DNA of 64,000 nt from Stratiolaelaps scimitus (Eukaryota > Arthropoda > Arachnida > Mesostigmata > Laelapidae). Within the stretch, counting starts at the first letter, position 1. Each line of letters starts with the position of its first letter. Positions 35,959-47,070 of the stretch are shown here, one piece after another. The stretch spans positions 27,149,501-27,213,500 of the forward strand of contig JABWDB010000001.1 in assembly GCA_019614645.1 (NCBI GenBank), given 5' to 3'. The position numbers and the translations under genes are program-made. Under the pieces are notes generated by a model, which did no database searches, was not told the DNA's origin, and saw only the letters and a list, made by a program, of their open reading frames with translations.

Positions 35959-37752
35959 CCTATTTTGATGATAGTATAAAGACCTATGTAACTTTGGCTC
36001 ATAAGATGGCATATTCGTTAATGGCACCTACCGCTGGCGTGCACTGTGTTCTATCGAGTTCTCGAAAGTGTGGCTCGGACCTACGTGCGCCTTTACTTTA
36101 CTATCCACGGGAGACCTCATTGGACATACCTGTTTGAGACGATAGTCATAACATGAAAGCCGCTCGGTAGAGTGCGTATCCTGGCCTTAGTTCACAGCTT
36201 CTCAATGAGAAATTATTGCACGCTTGGGATCAGAGAAACAAATCAGAGAAATTCCTGATCGTTGTGGACTAAATAGCAAGATCTTCCACAATTGTGAATA
36301 TAATATTTTTATCCCTAACTCCTGGACTATCCGGCTATTTTATCCCTAACTTACTGGCATATCGAAATAAAGTATGTCAGACGGCTAAGTGTCTGGCTGC
36401 ACAAAGCCGGAGGCCGCAGCGTTGAGCCTCGTGAAATGACACACACCCACGCAACATGAGTGATTAGAGAAGAGTAGTTACTAGTACGGGTAGAAACAGA
36501 AATCCCATGGGGGCCGACCCAGCGGACCACGCCACGATACATTATTGTCCAAGTTTCGCGCTGTCCTTAGCAAATTCTACTTTTCGCAGGAAGCAAAAAG
36601 TTGACCACACCTCCAATCAGCTTACGCACCAAATAAAGTATAGGCCTATTCTCTATCACCTATAATGACCAGCTAGCGTGGAAGAGATTTTTTAGAGGTT
36701 TAAGATAATCTCAACGTAAATACGCTACAAAAGCTAGGTGCAACGTAGACCATAGATAGAATCTGATTCGTCGGGTAGTCACATACATACAAGTTCTTAG
36801 CTTATTCTTCTGGGTCCAGATCAAGGCGGATGCCGGAGATAGAATAATTTTGCAATTAGCTACTTGGCCGTCAACGTTTTCACACATCGCCTCAGGAACG
36901 TTGCCTCATTACTACGGTCTTTTCTCTCTAACGATCTCATTCTTTGCATTCCACAGGGATCAGAGGGGCCTTTTATCCATGGCCGTTATTTGCCTCGGCC
37001 GTCTGATGTGTCGAAGCCACCACGAAAGCAAGGTCGCTGGCACGCGATGTATCTGTATTACGGATTGAATTTGTGTCTTATACCGAGTCGCGGTAGGTAG
37101 TAGCATCTTTGTGGTGCAACATTTTGTGACGGCCCATTGGCTCAAGGCTCTTCATTAATACGTAGGAAATATCGCAAGGGTGCCAAACAGAACGTATGTC
37201 TAAAGGAAACGACATAGTTTCGTGTCGAGCCACAAAGAGCAATATCGAATAAAGTTGGATTGTGACGAGCGTACGATAGTCAAACATACGACAGGTTTAC
37301 GGGTAAATTTTACTGAGAGTGGATTGCCACAGTTATATGTACTACAGACTATGTGCTGTGCACGCATTATCTGATGAAAAATTCTTTGCGCATGTGGTCG
37401 TTGAGTTTGTTACCATTTTTGACATTGTGATATTGTAGCTACTAAATGCTTCCATTTTTACGTGTTTATCTTATATTCAGTGGGCCGATAAGGTGTACGT
37501 AAGACATCCGATACTTATAATATGGTATTCACAATTTTATCTAGAGGCTGTTTTCTTGTCGCGTTCATCAACTTCTATGCGCGTTAGTCTCCACAGAGTT
37601 GGTATTCATTTCGTTCTGTGCATAACGAGGAAACTAATTAGTCTGCCACGGGTTGGATTAGCTTTTCGGATGGAAATGTTCCTCAGAGAAATTATTTTTG
37701 TTTTTTTTCTCATAAAGATTATTCAATTCCTCTAGCAGTCTACATCTGTATC
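34231..37752. other. No gene recognised
   Basis: About 3.5 kb. At 34603-34625 the phrase ACCGAGGTGGCCGAGTAATT resembles the A-box region of tRNA-Leu/Ser but has no B-box partner. (TA)n arrays lie at 35299-35315 and 35920-35953. No supported coding sequence. Confidence 0.45.
35920..35953. repeat. (TA)n microsatellite
   Basis: About 33 bp of alternating TA. Confidence 0.95.
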
Positions 37753-37875
37753 AGCGCGGTGGCTTCGATGTCTTAGTAGTGGCTGTAAGAGGTGGGAGGC
37801 CGCGGGTTCGAGTCCCGCAACTTGGTGACACATGAAGAACTTAAGCGTTGTGAGAATCTGCCGTTCCGTTAATAT
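37753..37875 (+). mobile_element. tRNA-derived SINE, family 1
   Basis: The head GCGCGGTGGCTTCGATGTCT is followed by a perfect T-arm, GCGGGTTCGAGTCCCGC (37802-37818), which is a canonical B box. The acceptor and anticodon arms do not close into a functional tRNA. The head aligns with the minus-strand copy at 7990-8086. The body continues GAGAATCTGCCGTTCCGTTA; its 3' end is not sharply defined. Confidence 0.68.
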
Positions 37876-39500
37876 AGCAAGTACTTTGTAATTATAGCCC
37901 GAAGTTCGCTGGAGTAGTGACTAGTGGTCATTAATATAATGCCTAGCTCTTGATCATGAACAAAGGATTATCTAGTAGCAATACGGTCAATGCATTACTG
38001 CGGGGGGGGGTCCGCTAACGCAAAGGGTGAGCTTCTTCCTAATTGAAAAGCGAATACTCCTACCTTGCATCGATGTGAGCTACTTTACCTCACAAGTGTC
38101 GGGCACATTTACGACTACCTGTGCTGGCTTCTGATCACCTTTTTTGGGGGTTTGCTATAGTTCGCTTTGTAATTCGGCGTCTTCTCGGAATCCAGCAAGC
38201 TGCTGGATTGAGCTGCTCTACAATTTTCCCGCTATGTCCTGGTTTGAAAAACTGATAGCAATTGTACTCAGTTGAGGGATGTTACTAGACAGTAAGCTGC
38301 GCCTATCGCAGATAGCCTACCAGTGAGTAGGCGTAGGCTTCATCCACTCCCAGAACCGTGGGATCATATTTATATGTAGGAGTAGCTATTATATATGGAT
38401 TATACAAGACTTTTCTTTTTTACTATTATCACTGTGTGGATTCAATGGAGTAGCTGATGTGTGCTGTACAGTTCGCATGCACAGATCAAAAAAAAAGATT
38501 TGTCTCGTTAGTGTGTTTTTTATATCTGGAATTTCTGCCGTTGTTTGATTCTCAGGAAATAGGCCAAGAGCGTGTCTCGGAGATATTTCGCCATCCATGA
38601 GAACGCCTATGCAGACTAGGGAACCGTTTGCTATCATTCGTTAGTTGGTTGCCCACTTAGGTTAGCGGTTGACAACAATCCCGTTACATCCGAATCGATA
38701 GGGGTGAAGCCTGCGTTGTCCAGCGACACCTTTTCCAAAAGCGCCTCTGGACAAAGCAGGATTCACTCAGAGGAAATTGCCTATCACATGAGAAAAGACC
38801 CGCTAAGTATAGTAATGATGGTATGTAACATCACTGAACTAAGTTCCATACCTCGACTTGAAAATAATTCAGACTACTATTCAGTTTTCTGTGCCGTGTG
38901 AAAAGTTCTAATGTGTCCGGTCGAAATTGGAACAGTCACCTTGGTATTCTCCGTCCGAAGTTCTATTTCTGAGAACAATGCTCCCTCCACAGCTTTCTTG
39001 ACTTGTCGGTTAATGGCAGAATCAAATCCAAGCAAGAGTGTTCAGGACAAGCGGTAATTTAGCACTGAGAAGACGAGACGAAATTGTAGAACTATTATTT
39101 CAAAGCCAACCACGCTGAACTTTCAGCAACTGGATGAGTGTTGCCACTAATACGGGATTGTTTTTATTTCTCTTCCAAAAGAGAAGAGATATTTAGTTGG
39201 TATTGTGATACGCTGCTTTTTCTTGCTGCATCAGCCCTGTGCGAGGCCGGCAACGGGAGGGTCTCGGTAGCGGGAGACGTGACAAAACAGGAAGCCGCCT
39301 CTAGTGCTTCGGAGTTCTTGAAACACGATAGTTATGTCCACATAAACGACATAAGATTCTCCTGGCTTCGACATAAGATTCTTCTTCTCTGCGCTTTAGC
39401 CTTTTTGCTGTTGTGACTTGTAGGGTTGCGGTACTTGGTCGCTCATGGTTGTGCGTCTCAACTTGACGCCAAACTGTAGTCTGTTTGCGTACGCTATTAC
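37876..39500. other. No gene recognised
   Basis: Contains a short hairpin, aatccagca and tgctggatt around 38200, and short frames (38389-38637 minus, 38704-38901 plus, 39138-39416 plus) with no family signal. Confidence 0.45.
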
Positions 39501-39501
39501 A

Positions 39502-39605
<104 letters not shown>

Positions 39606-39924
39606 ACGGATCAGTGTTTTTGAAATCTCTGTAAATCTGAACGACCATGCGTAAATGAGTAAGTATAGACAGTGCTTTGTTTTGAAAATGTGCTTGGGAC
39701 TCGTGTGTGAATACAAGCGAGTTGAAGCGTACTAAAGCGTATTATATTGCGGTTCCGAAAATAAACTTGATTTTGAAATTTGAAGGCTATTTATACGGAT
39801 TGAGCGTCGAATTGAGATATATATAGTACTAAATATAAAAAAAAAGATATATATATATATATATAATATATAGGTCGGTGTTGTTGGCAGCATGTGGCGA
39901 TTTTCAAAAATAGTTTTTTGCGTT

Positions 39925-40085
39925 GGTCGGTAATATGCAAACCCACAGGTTCTAAGCACAGGTGCACGGGTTCGATCCCCACCGTTGTACATTTGCATTT
40001 AAAAAGAGGCAGTGCCGTTAACCAATGTCAAAGGCAGTGCCGTGGACGTTAAATGTTGGCTGATGAGTCAGCCTAAGAAATATAC
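39925..40085 (+). mobile_element. tRNA-derived SINE with complete 3' module, family 3
   Basis: A tRNA-like B box, GCACGGGTTCGATCCCCACC (39964-39983), is followed by a body in which GGCAGTGCCGT occurs twice (near 40008 and 40033), then CGTGGACGTTAAATGTTGG. Two perfect hairpins follow: GGCTGA/TCAGCC with loop TGAG and CCTAAGA/TTTTAGG. The same 3' module occurs in the copies at 20774-20870 and 34165-34230. Of the copies seen, only this one has both head and 3' module in order. Confidence 0.75.
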
Positions 40086-41035
40086 TTTTAGGCCCCAAGG
40101 CCCAAGGACCCTCGCGCTATTAGTTTTGCTACACGGCTATAACTCTGGCAAACCGGTTTAATGCGTGGTTCCGTTTCTTCTCTATTGCATGACTTGTTCG
40201 AAGAGCTGGCTTTAAAAAACAAATGCTGTTCACACGTCCCTACCTGTGTGTAATGTTTATTCAGCTGTGTCTTTATTTGCCAAGTCCTGAGTGAATGAAC
40301 TAAGATTGGGAGCGAGTCAAAGGTCAATTGAACATGATCGTGGTCCCTTCTAGCATTTCATTGTGATTCTATACGGAGAAAAATACACACGTGCATGTGG
40401 CTAACGAACGAAGTCTGCCATCTCCATACATAGACATAGCCAGCTTTCTCCGTCTTCTCCCTTTGAGGGAGAGTTTACCCAAAAGCTGACAGCATTCAAG
40501 GGCATCTACTCGTACCTTGAAAGGAGGAGAAAATACAACCTCCTTCGTCTACAGCTGCCTCTGCAATATTTTCTACCCTACCTATATCTGAACGCTGCCG
40601 GCTATGTACGGGGGGCGTTATGGTAGCCGCAAGGTCTGGCCAACCGAGGTACAAGTCTATCGGGAGCCGTCGCCAGACACCAGCAGCACCACTTTTGCCG
40701 GGCGTGTAAGACGAGCTATGCTGGAGCAACGGCCAGCATGGCTGTGAAGTCGCTTGTCGTTTGTTTGTGGAACGAGAGAACGAGGCGAGAAAGAGCTGCC
40801 AAAAGCCCACCCCACTAGTATCGTCAATATCACAACGAGGCGCTATGCTAGAACACCGGGCGACGAAAATAGCAGGTTTCTAAATCGAGATAGAGGTACG
40901 AGGGGCGATAAAACTCTTCAAGATTCGAGTAGTAGTAGTAGTAGCACTAGCGGCTCGAGTCTAGCTCGAGGTCCCTCCCATTTCCGCTTCAGGCCTCAGC
41001 CCGCCTCGCTGGCCGTTCCTGCTCCAAACCCATAG
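40086..41035. other. GC-richer tract, no recognised gene
   Basis: Above-average G+C from about 40440 to 41035, with frames open on both strands (40496-40810 minus, 40754-41035 plus). The plus frame contains a run of Ser from an (AGT)n-type repeat near 40925-40945. No domain is recognised. Confidence 0.3.
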
Positions 41036-42261
41036 TTCGCGTCACGTATATAACGCTATCGAAGCCGTAAGCCATTACAAACCATTCTGCTACTACAGCC
41101 ACGATACAGATATGCTGCAGCGAAGAGAGGACTTTACGTGGCAAAACTTGATCTCGTCGATATGATGGGGCAATTTGCAGTTGCGCTTGGATCTGCGAGC
41201 AGAAGGCGCGTTACTTTTCAATAAGACAGTACCCTCTCATAACATTTCGCGAGGTATATATATACATATAGTTGTTAGTATCATTTCGCCTAGGTACAAA
41301 ACAAGGTATCGAGACAGCGTGCATAGGATTAGATAAAGGGTTCTCAGTGAAGAGCAAAAAAAAACATTTGCCTTCCACTCACAACATAAGGAGTTGCCTG
41401 GTCACTAGCGTTGGCCGAAGCACTACAGATCGTTCCCCTTATACTTCTAGGTCTAATTGTATTGCTCCCAAGTTATTTGAATAGAGACACTGATGGATGT
41501 TGGTTCCGCCGGGACCCCCATCCACTAATCATATCTCGACCCTTTAAGCTTCACCTTCAGCCGGCCCGGATGTTCATGTGATACCAGTACAAACTGACAG
41601 GAGTAGATGCAGGTACCTAAAGGATCGGTTGGCCGCGGTCACTTCTGCCAGCCTCCCCTGGTACACTCCAAACACGAGACGCGTTCTGTCCCTCACGGAG
41701 GAGAAACCCTCCTGTGCACCCAACATTAAAGAAGCGTCATCTTTTCGCCCGTCCACGATTCTCGCAAGCCGCGTCTTTTCTAATCTCTTTGGTTCTCTGA
41801 GAACCCTCTTTGCAAGTGTCTTTTTCTGGACCCAGTGTTATTTTGAGCCGAAATGAACTTGGGGAAGCCAACCGATCGTTTCTACTTTGCATCGGCCACC
41901 TCACTTCGGTGCTGTCCGAACTGAGGCCTGTGGAAGCTATATTAGTAACGATAACGGCTGCTTCAACTCTTGACCTTGGAGAGGTGTTGTCCGTTAAAGG
42001 CTACTACAACTACTGCTACTGCACCGAAATATTATAAGATCGGACTTTACAGCTCAGGCTAAGTGATATGTCATATCTGCAGGTTTACCTTTTCGTGGTC
42101 GCGCATTATTTTTTATCATTTTTGGTGACTGCGTGAATGAATGAAGTCGCGTGTATATTTCCATTAAATCAGGCTCGTAGGTAAATGAACGAGCTGGGGT
42201 ACACAGTTCAGAGGTTTTCTATATTATACAAGCAGTGAATAATCTGCATATGTGCTATAGA
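41036..42261. other. No gene recognised
   Basis: Frames at 41578-41856 (plus) and 41574-41756 (minus) overlap on opposite strands and show no family signal. Confidence 0.4.
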
Positions 42262-42330
42262 CACGGCAACCCCAAGTGACGCTAACTCTAGCTGCAAACT
42301 CGGAGATCGTTAGTTCGAGTCCTGTTTCAC
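42262..42330 (+). mobile_element. Weak tRNA-like SINE fragment
   Basis: A B-box-like AGTTCGAGTCC (42312-42322) lies about 50 bp after a region that could be a decayed A box. The T-stem pairs poorly. It is likely a degenerate SINE head, but a chance B box is possible. Confidence 0.3.
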
Positions 42331-42462
42331 GATTCAGCTTCGTAAAGTTCAGAATTCTCAGTTTAGAAAATACGGCATAAATTGGAGTAGAAAGGAGACT
42401 CCGGGAAAAAGTAACAAATAAAGTTTACTTTTACTTTGCATCTAAAAATGCCTTTAGCGATA

Positions 42463-42490
42463 CATATTTGGCAGCAAACTGCCAAATATG
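42463..42490. repeat. Perfect 12-bp hairpin
   Basis: catatttggcag, loop caaa, ctgccaaatatg. It is an isolated inverted repeat not linked to any element found here. Confidence 0.85.
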
Positions 42491-42686
42491 CCCTGTTTGG
42501 AAAGCTACGCTGGAAAGATTCGAGAAATACCTGAGTGCGGAGCAAAATGGTCGTCTACCTGCAGGTGCCACCGGGGTCTTGAATCTAATCTTAGAAATGT
42601 GAAACCATTGTACCTCATTGTGTCAAATATATTTATGTACGTTTATTTAACGTTATATGAATTATTTTAATGTACATTGACTTAAC

Positions 42687-42900
42687 TTTATGTTAATTAC
42701 TAAACTACTCAACTTTATCTTAATTATCTTATTATATATGTATTTAACTCTATGTTAATTACGTAACTACTTAACTTTATCTTAATTATCTTATTATATA
42801 TGTATTTAACTCTATGTTAATTACGTAACTACTTAACTTTATCTTAAAATATCTCAATATATATTTATTTAACTTTATCTTAATTATTTTAATGTACTTG
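42687..42900 (+). repeat. 62-bp AT-rich tandem repeat, ~3.4 copies
   Basis: Units begin at 42687, 42749, 42811 and 42873. The second and third are nearly identical; the outer ones are more diverged. The unit itself contains repeats of TTAACT(T/C)TAT(C/G)TTAATTA, so it grew from a shorter motif. Confidence 0.9.
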
Positions 42901-44740
42901 CTTATATTCTCTCCTGTAACATGTTGTCCAGAGGCGCCATTCAATACGGAAATTAGTTTTTCCTCAATGCCGGTCTACCCAAAGCCTCAAGTGTTCCTTC
43001 CTACCTACAACTCGAAAATGCTGAATCCGTTTGCAAAAGGTTGATCCTAGTGAGGGGGGATCAAATGGGCGATCTATTTACTTAATATAAGAGAGTTGTG
43101 GCACAGCGCTCCTTTGAAACACCAGTGTCAATCGCTAATGATCGGAAACCCAGAAGAAGGTCATTGAAGCGATTTCATCTGTGCCCCATAGACTCAAATG
43201 GGTTGGAAAATGAATGCTCAACGTCGATTCCAACTACTATTCCCACCGTCGATTTGGCAGTTCGAAATAATTCACCTTCGTACTGTCGTAGTATTTCGAG
43301 ACCTGATGATGCTGGGACTAGAATCCTTTTGTGCAGCATACAAACAGGCAGCAGTCGTATCGCACTGGCTCATTTTTAACATATCTGATTTGAGCAAAGG
43401 CCGATATTTAATTAAGGTCAATAAATGTGTGTTATACTTTTACCATGCGATCATCGCATTTGGCTCTTAGTCCGTAGGTGACGATGCTTTCCAAGAGCGT
43501 CATTTGGGGAAGCTGCCTAACCAAGAAAAATTAATCGATGCCAAAACGGACACCCATGGTCATATGCGAATTGTTAGAGGGAGAACTATCCCGCAGTGTA
43601 AAATTCTGTCTTGTGGAACGTTATTATAGCCACACAGTCAATACATACTAAAGCAAACGCAGGTACTGTATACCAGTGAGAACACGTACAGTTGGCACAA
43701 TTTGTGAAATAATTCCTTCTAGATAGACCAAAGTTCTTGAAGTAAGATATAATACTAAAAAATACACCACGTCGTAACTGCAAATCATTTATTGAAGCAA
43801 ATTCAAATATGAACAAAGATAAACAACCAACTCTGTGTCACTATCTTAAGTCTGTTGATGATGTAATAATAGTAATTATGTTTCTTGTTAAGAATCTCTT
43901 CGGTATTCGTCACCATTCCGTGCAATTATATACTACTTAGTAGGTAAATTGGTGGTTTACTCACAGTTATGTATAATATATATATATATATATAATTCAT
44001 TTTTGCGCTCCATTGTATATATATATATATATATAATTTTAGTTGTTGTCACTGGTGGACAGCGCCCCTGGGCGCAATTAAAAAAAAAACAAATATATTT
44101 ATTTATTTGTTCGCGCTATTCTATTGTTATGATAAATGTCTAAAAGAAACACCTGAACATAAACAAGGACTAAGTAGTTGTCTCAGGCTTGTATTCGTAC
44201 CGAGTACTTAATATACTTATCTAAACGGAGTAAAACGTCGTTTCGAGCATAGAATCCATTGACCGTCGTTCACTAATAGAAAGTCCACAAGTCAGGCATG
44301 TGCTACCAACAATGTGCAATAATTAGATAATATCTTACCGAATGAGCCAGATGATTTGTTCGTCACTTGTTGCAAATTTTGTGCTTTGGCGTTGTATGTA
44401 TGGTACTACAGTGCACGTTTGAGCTATTTATAACAATTTTTATAAGTTGCCCAGTTCGCGGCAGGACTGCGCATCCCGTCCGCGCAAATGGCCTCATGGG
44501 AGAACTTGATCACGAGTGACTACTCGCCTGAAGCGGCGAACTTGCGGACAATTAAACAGGAAAAGAAGCACGATAATTATTATATTTCGGCCTCCCGCCA
44601 ACGCTATTTGTACCCATTGCTGTTGTACGCCCGTCGGTCTGAAACGCGTCTCTCATCAATACGCGCTGCTACCCGATGTCGTCAGCGTGAGAATCTCTGC
44701 ACTGTCTAATGTTAAGCGATAGTATTCTCGCAGCACGAAC
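42901..44740. other. No gene recognised
   Basis: Two overlapping plus frames (43098-43379, 43198-43470) and one near 44488-44709 are open but unassigned. (TA)n runs lie at 43976-43994 and 44014-44034. Confidence 0.4.
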
Positions 44741-47070
44741 AATACTAATAATAATAATTAATATTATTATAGTATTAATAGTAATTATCATCATGTACAG
44801 CCAAACTAAACGCAGTCAATAAGACAATGCAAAATGATGTGCTTCTACTTAACATTGTATATAATTGTCACTGAGTATGATGACAATGATAATTACGCCA
44901 AGAAATTAGGATCATCTTTACAACCGAATCCTATGAAAATCAGTTTTGCTCGAGTATCTCTATATCTGTACCCCGCTTCGTCTCTACCTTCTCACGTTCA
45001 TTACTCTCTCTCTCCCTCTCTATCTCTCTCTATCTCTCTTGTTCATACTCGTGGTGGCAATATTTGCTTCTCGGTTGCTTAATGCTCTATACATTTAAGG
45101 TAACTTCACGATCGATTCTCATACCCCTGCATGTACTCCTTCTTCTAGTTGTATGAATTTTCTCAATCTTTCTATCATTATTGGATAATAATAATTATTA
45201 TTATTATTACATATTTTTATCATTATTTGACAACGCACTCATCATTATAATATTACAGTAATACTAATTGCTGGTACCAATAATAATCTACTTTTCTATT
45301 ATTGTTGTTGTTGTTGTTGTTGTTATCGTCGTTTAATGATTTATAATAATAAATAATAATAATAACAACACTGTATATATACTATATATATATATGTATA
45401 TATATTTTACAAAAACTCGTGGTGTCGGTTTCTGTCAAACCAACTGTCTCTGACTTCTCTGTTAATGTCCCCCACGCCTCGAGTGTCACACCACGTCAAA
45501 CTGTATCACGGAAAAAGGTTTCAATTTCTACATGTTATCTCAATCTGCCTGACGCCCTTAGGTCGGTATCATCTCTAGGTCATGTCAGAACATATCTGAG
45601 GATTGAGTTTTCGTGTTCCTTGAGAAGTGGGCGCGTTATCCGTGCCTTTTAACTGTATTAGGCTTTGTCGTGGGAGAGTGTGTTCGTCTCTCCTCTGGGG
45701 TAGCTAGTAAAGTAATAATAATAATAATAATAATAACAATAATAATGTATCGGGATGAGATTAGGCTGCTGTTTACGCACCGTGATAATCATTTCCAATT
45801 TGATACCTCCGCAGCCCGCTCTCTCGTCAAATCGTGGCCGTTTGTTCCCATCTGATTACAAAGCCATTATTTTTATTTATCCTTTTTTTATGGATCACTG
45901 TGTATCGATGTGCATTGAAATGCTAGTGGTAATAAAAAGGAGAAAACAAAGTATTAAGAATAATAATAATAATAATAAAAATTATAATGTATTATTGTAT
46001 TAGTACGATGTATTTAATTAAATTCAACATTATCCACGTAATCTATACACGGCAATAGTTGTACGGGCGAATTAGTTGCGTCATACGACGTCACGCCGCT
46101 AATGTTCACCCGTATGAAACTGCTGTTAGCAACAAAAACAATCGATTGTTACGGGCAGGAAATAACAGTAAATACTTATCTTTGTTGATTGATTTTATTA
46201 ATTATAAATAGAAAAAGCGAACGATTGTGTTCCTTCGTCGGCCTGCATCCCTATAGGGCCTTTCTTTACCTGTTGCCTTATGGCCTATGTTGGTTGTGTT
46301 CCATCTCTGTATACCTACATGTGTATTCTACCGCTGTTACCGATAACAATAATAATAATCATTATTATTATTATTATTTTCCTCATTTGTCAAGCGTCAA
46401 CTAGCATCGCTAATCATAGTAATCATATTACCGTCTAGGCTATATATGAATATAATTATCTTAAAATAGTATAACAATAGCATTCTCTAACAATACGACA
46501 TATTCATTCATGGCTATATCCACGTCCTTTTATTAATTGTATGTCATTGTATTCATACATTTCTAGTACATAATACCACTCTAGCGTAAGCTGGCCAATT
46601 GGTATTTTCATCCTGTGACTCGGCTTGATTGGTAGCATCGAGTGCATTAGGACTGTGCAGTTCCGCTGTTCCATTGCGGAACATGACGACGCGATGGTAG
46701 CAGTTTCGTGTTCCGTAGTCTAGTCTAGGTTTTTTTTTGTTGCTTTCGCATACGCATTAACTACAACGTGCCCTGTATACCCACAGCTTTGTTATCTAAC
46801 ATCGATATTTGATGTCAAAATTGCTGAGTGCCTTATAGCTTCGAATTGTGGAACTGTGTTTCATTGTTCTTATTATAGAAAAGGCAGTACGATTTCGGCG
46901 TTCGCAATCACGCGTTGTTCTTTACGAAATTTGACGAGATTCTCCCTACCCTGCACTCATGAGTGTTTGACTAAGTAGTGGTAGAAGAAATAGTGAGTAT
47001 CAATACTAGTGTACCATCATTTTTCTGTTATTATTAGTATTATTATTATTATTATTATTATTATTTTGTA
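44741..47070. repeat. Cluster of AAT/ATT and related trinucleotide microsatellites
   Basis: Arrays occur near 44745-44790, 45183-45211, 45302-45324 (TTG), 45713-45746, 45958-45978, 46347-46378 and 47030-47065. Several join (AAT)n to (ATT)n head to head and so are self-complementary. No coding sequence is supported between them. Confidence 0.88.

Noticed and set aside
37753..37830. A functional tRNA gene at the strong B box.
   Set aside because: The acceptor and anticodon arms do not pair, and a related degenerate copy exists near 8.0 kb, so it is a SINE head.
40047..40080. CTGATGAGTC in the SINE at 40 kb looks like the conserved core of a hammerhead ribozyme.
   Set aside because: The bases after CTGATGA do not form the required stem II leading to GAAA, and the other copies lack the motif. 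The same bases form a simple hairpin instead.
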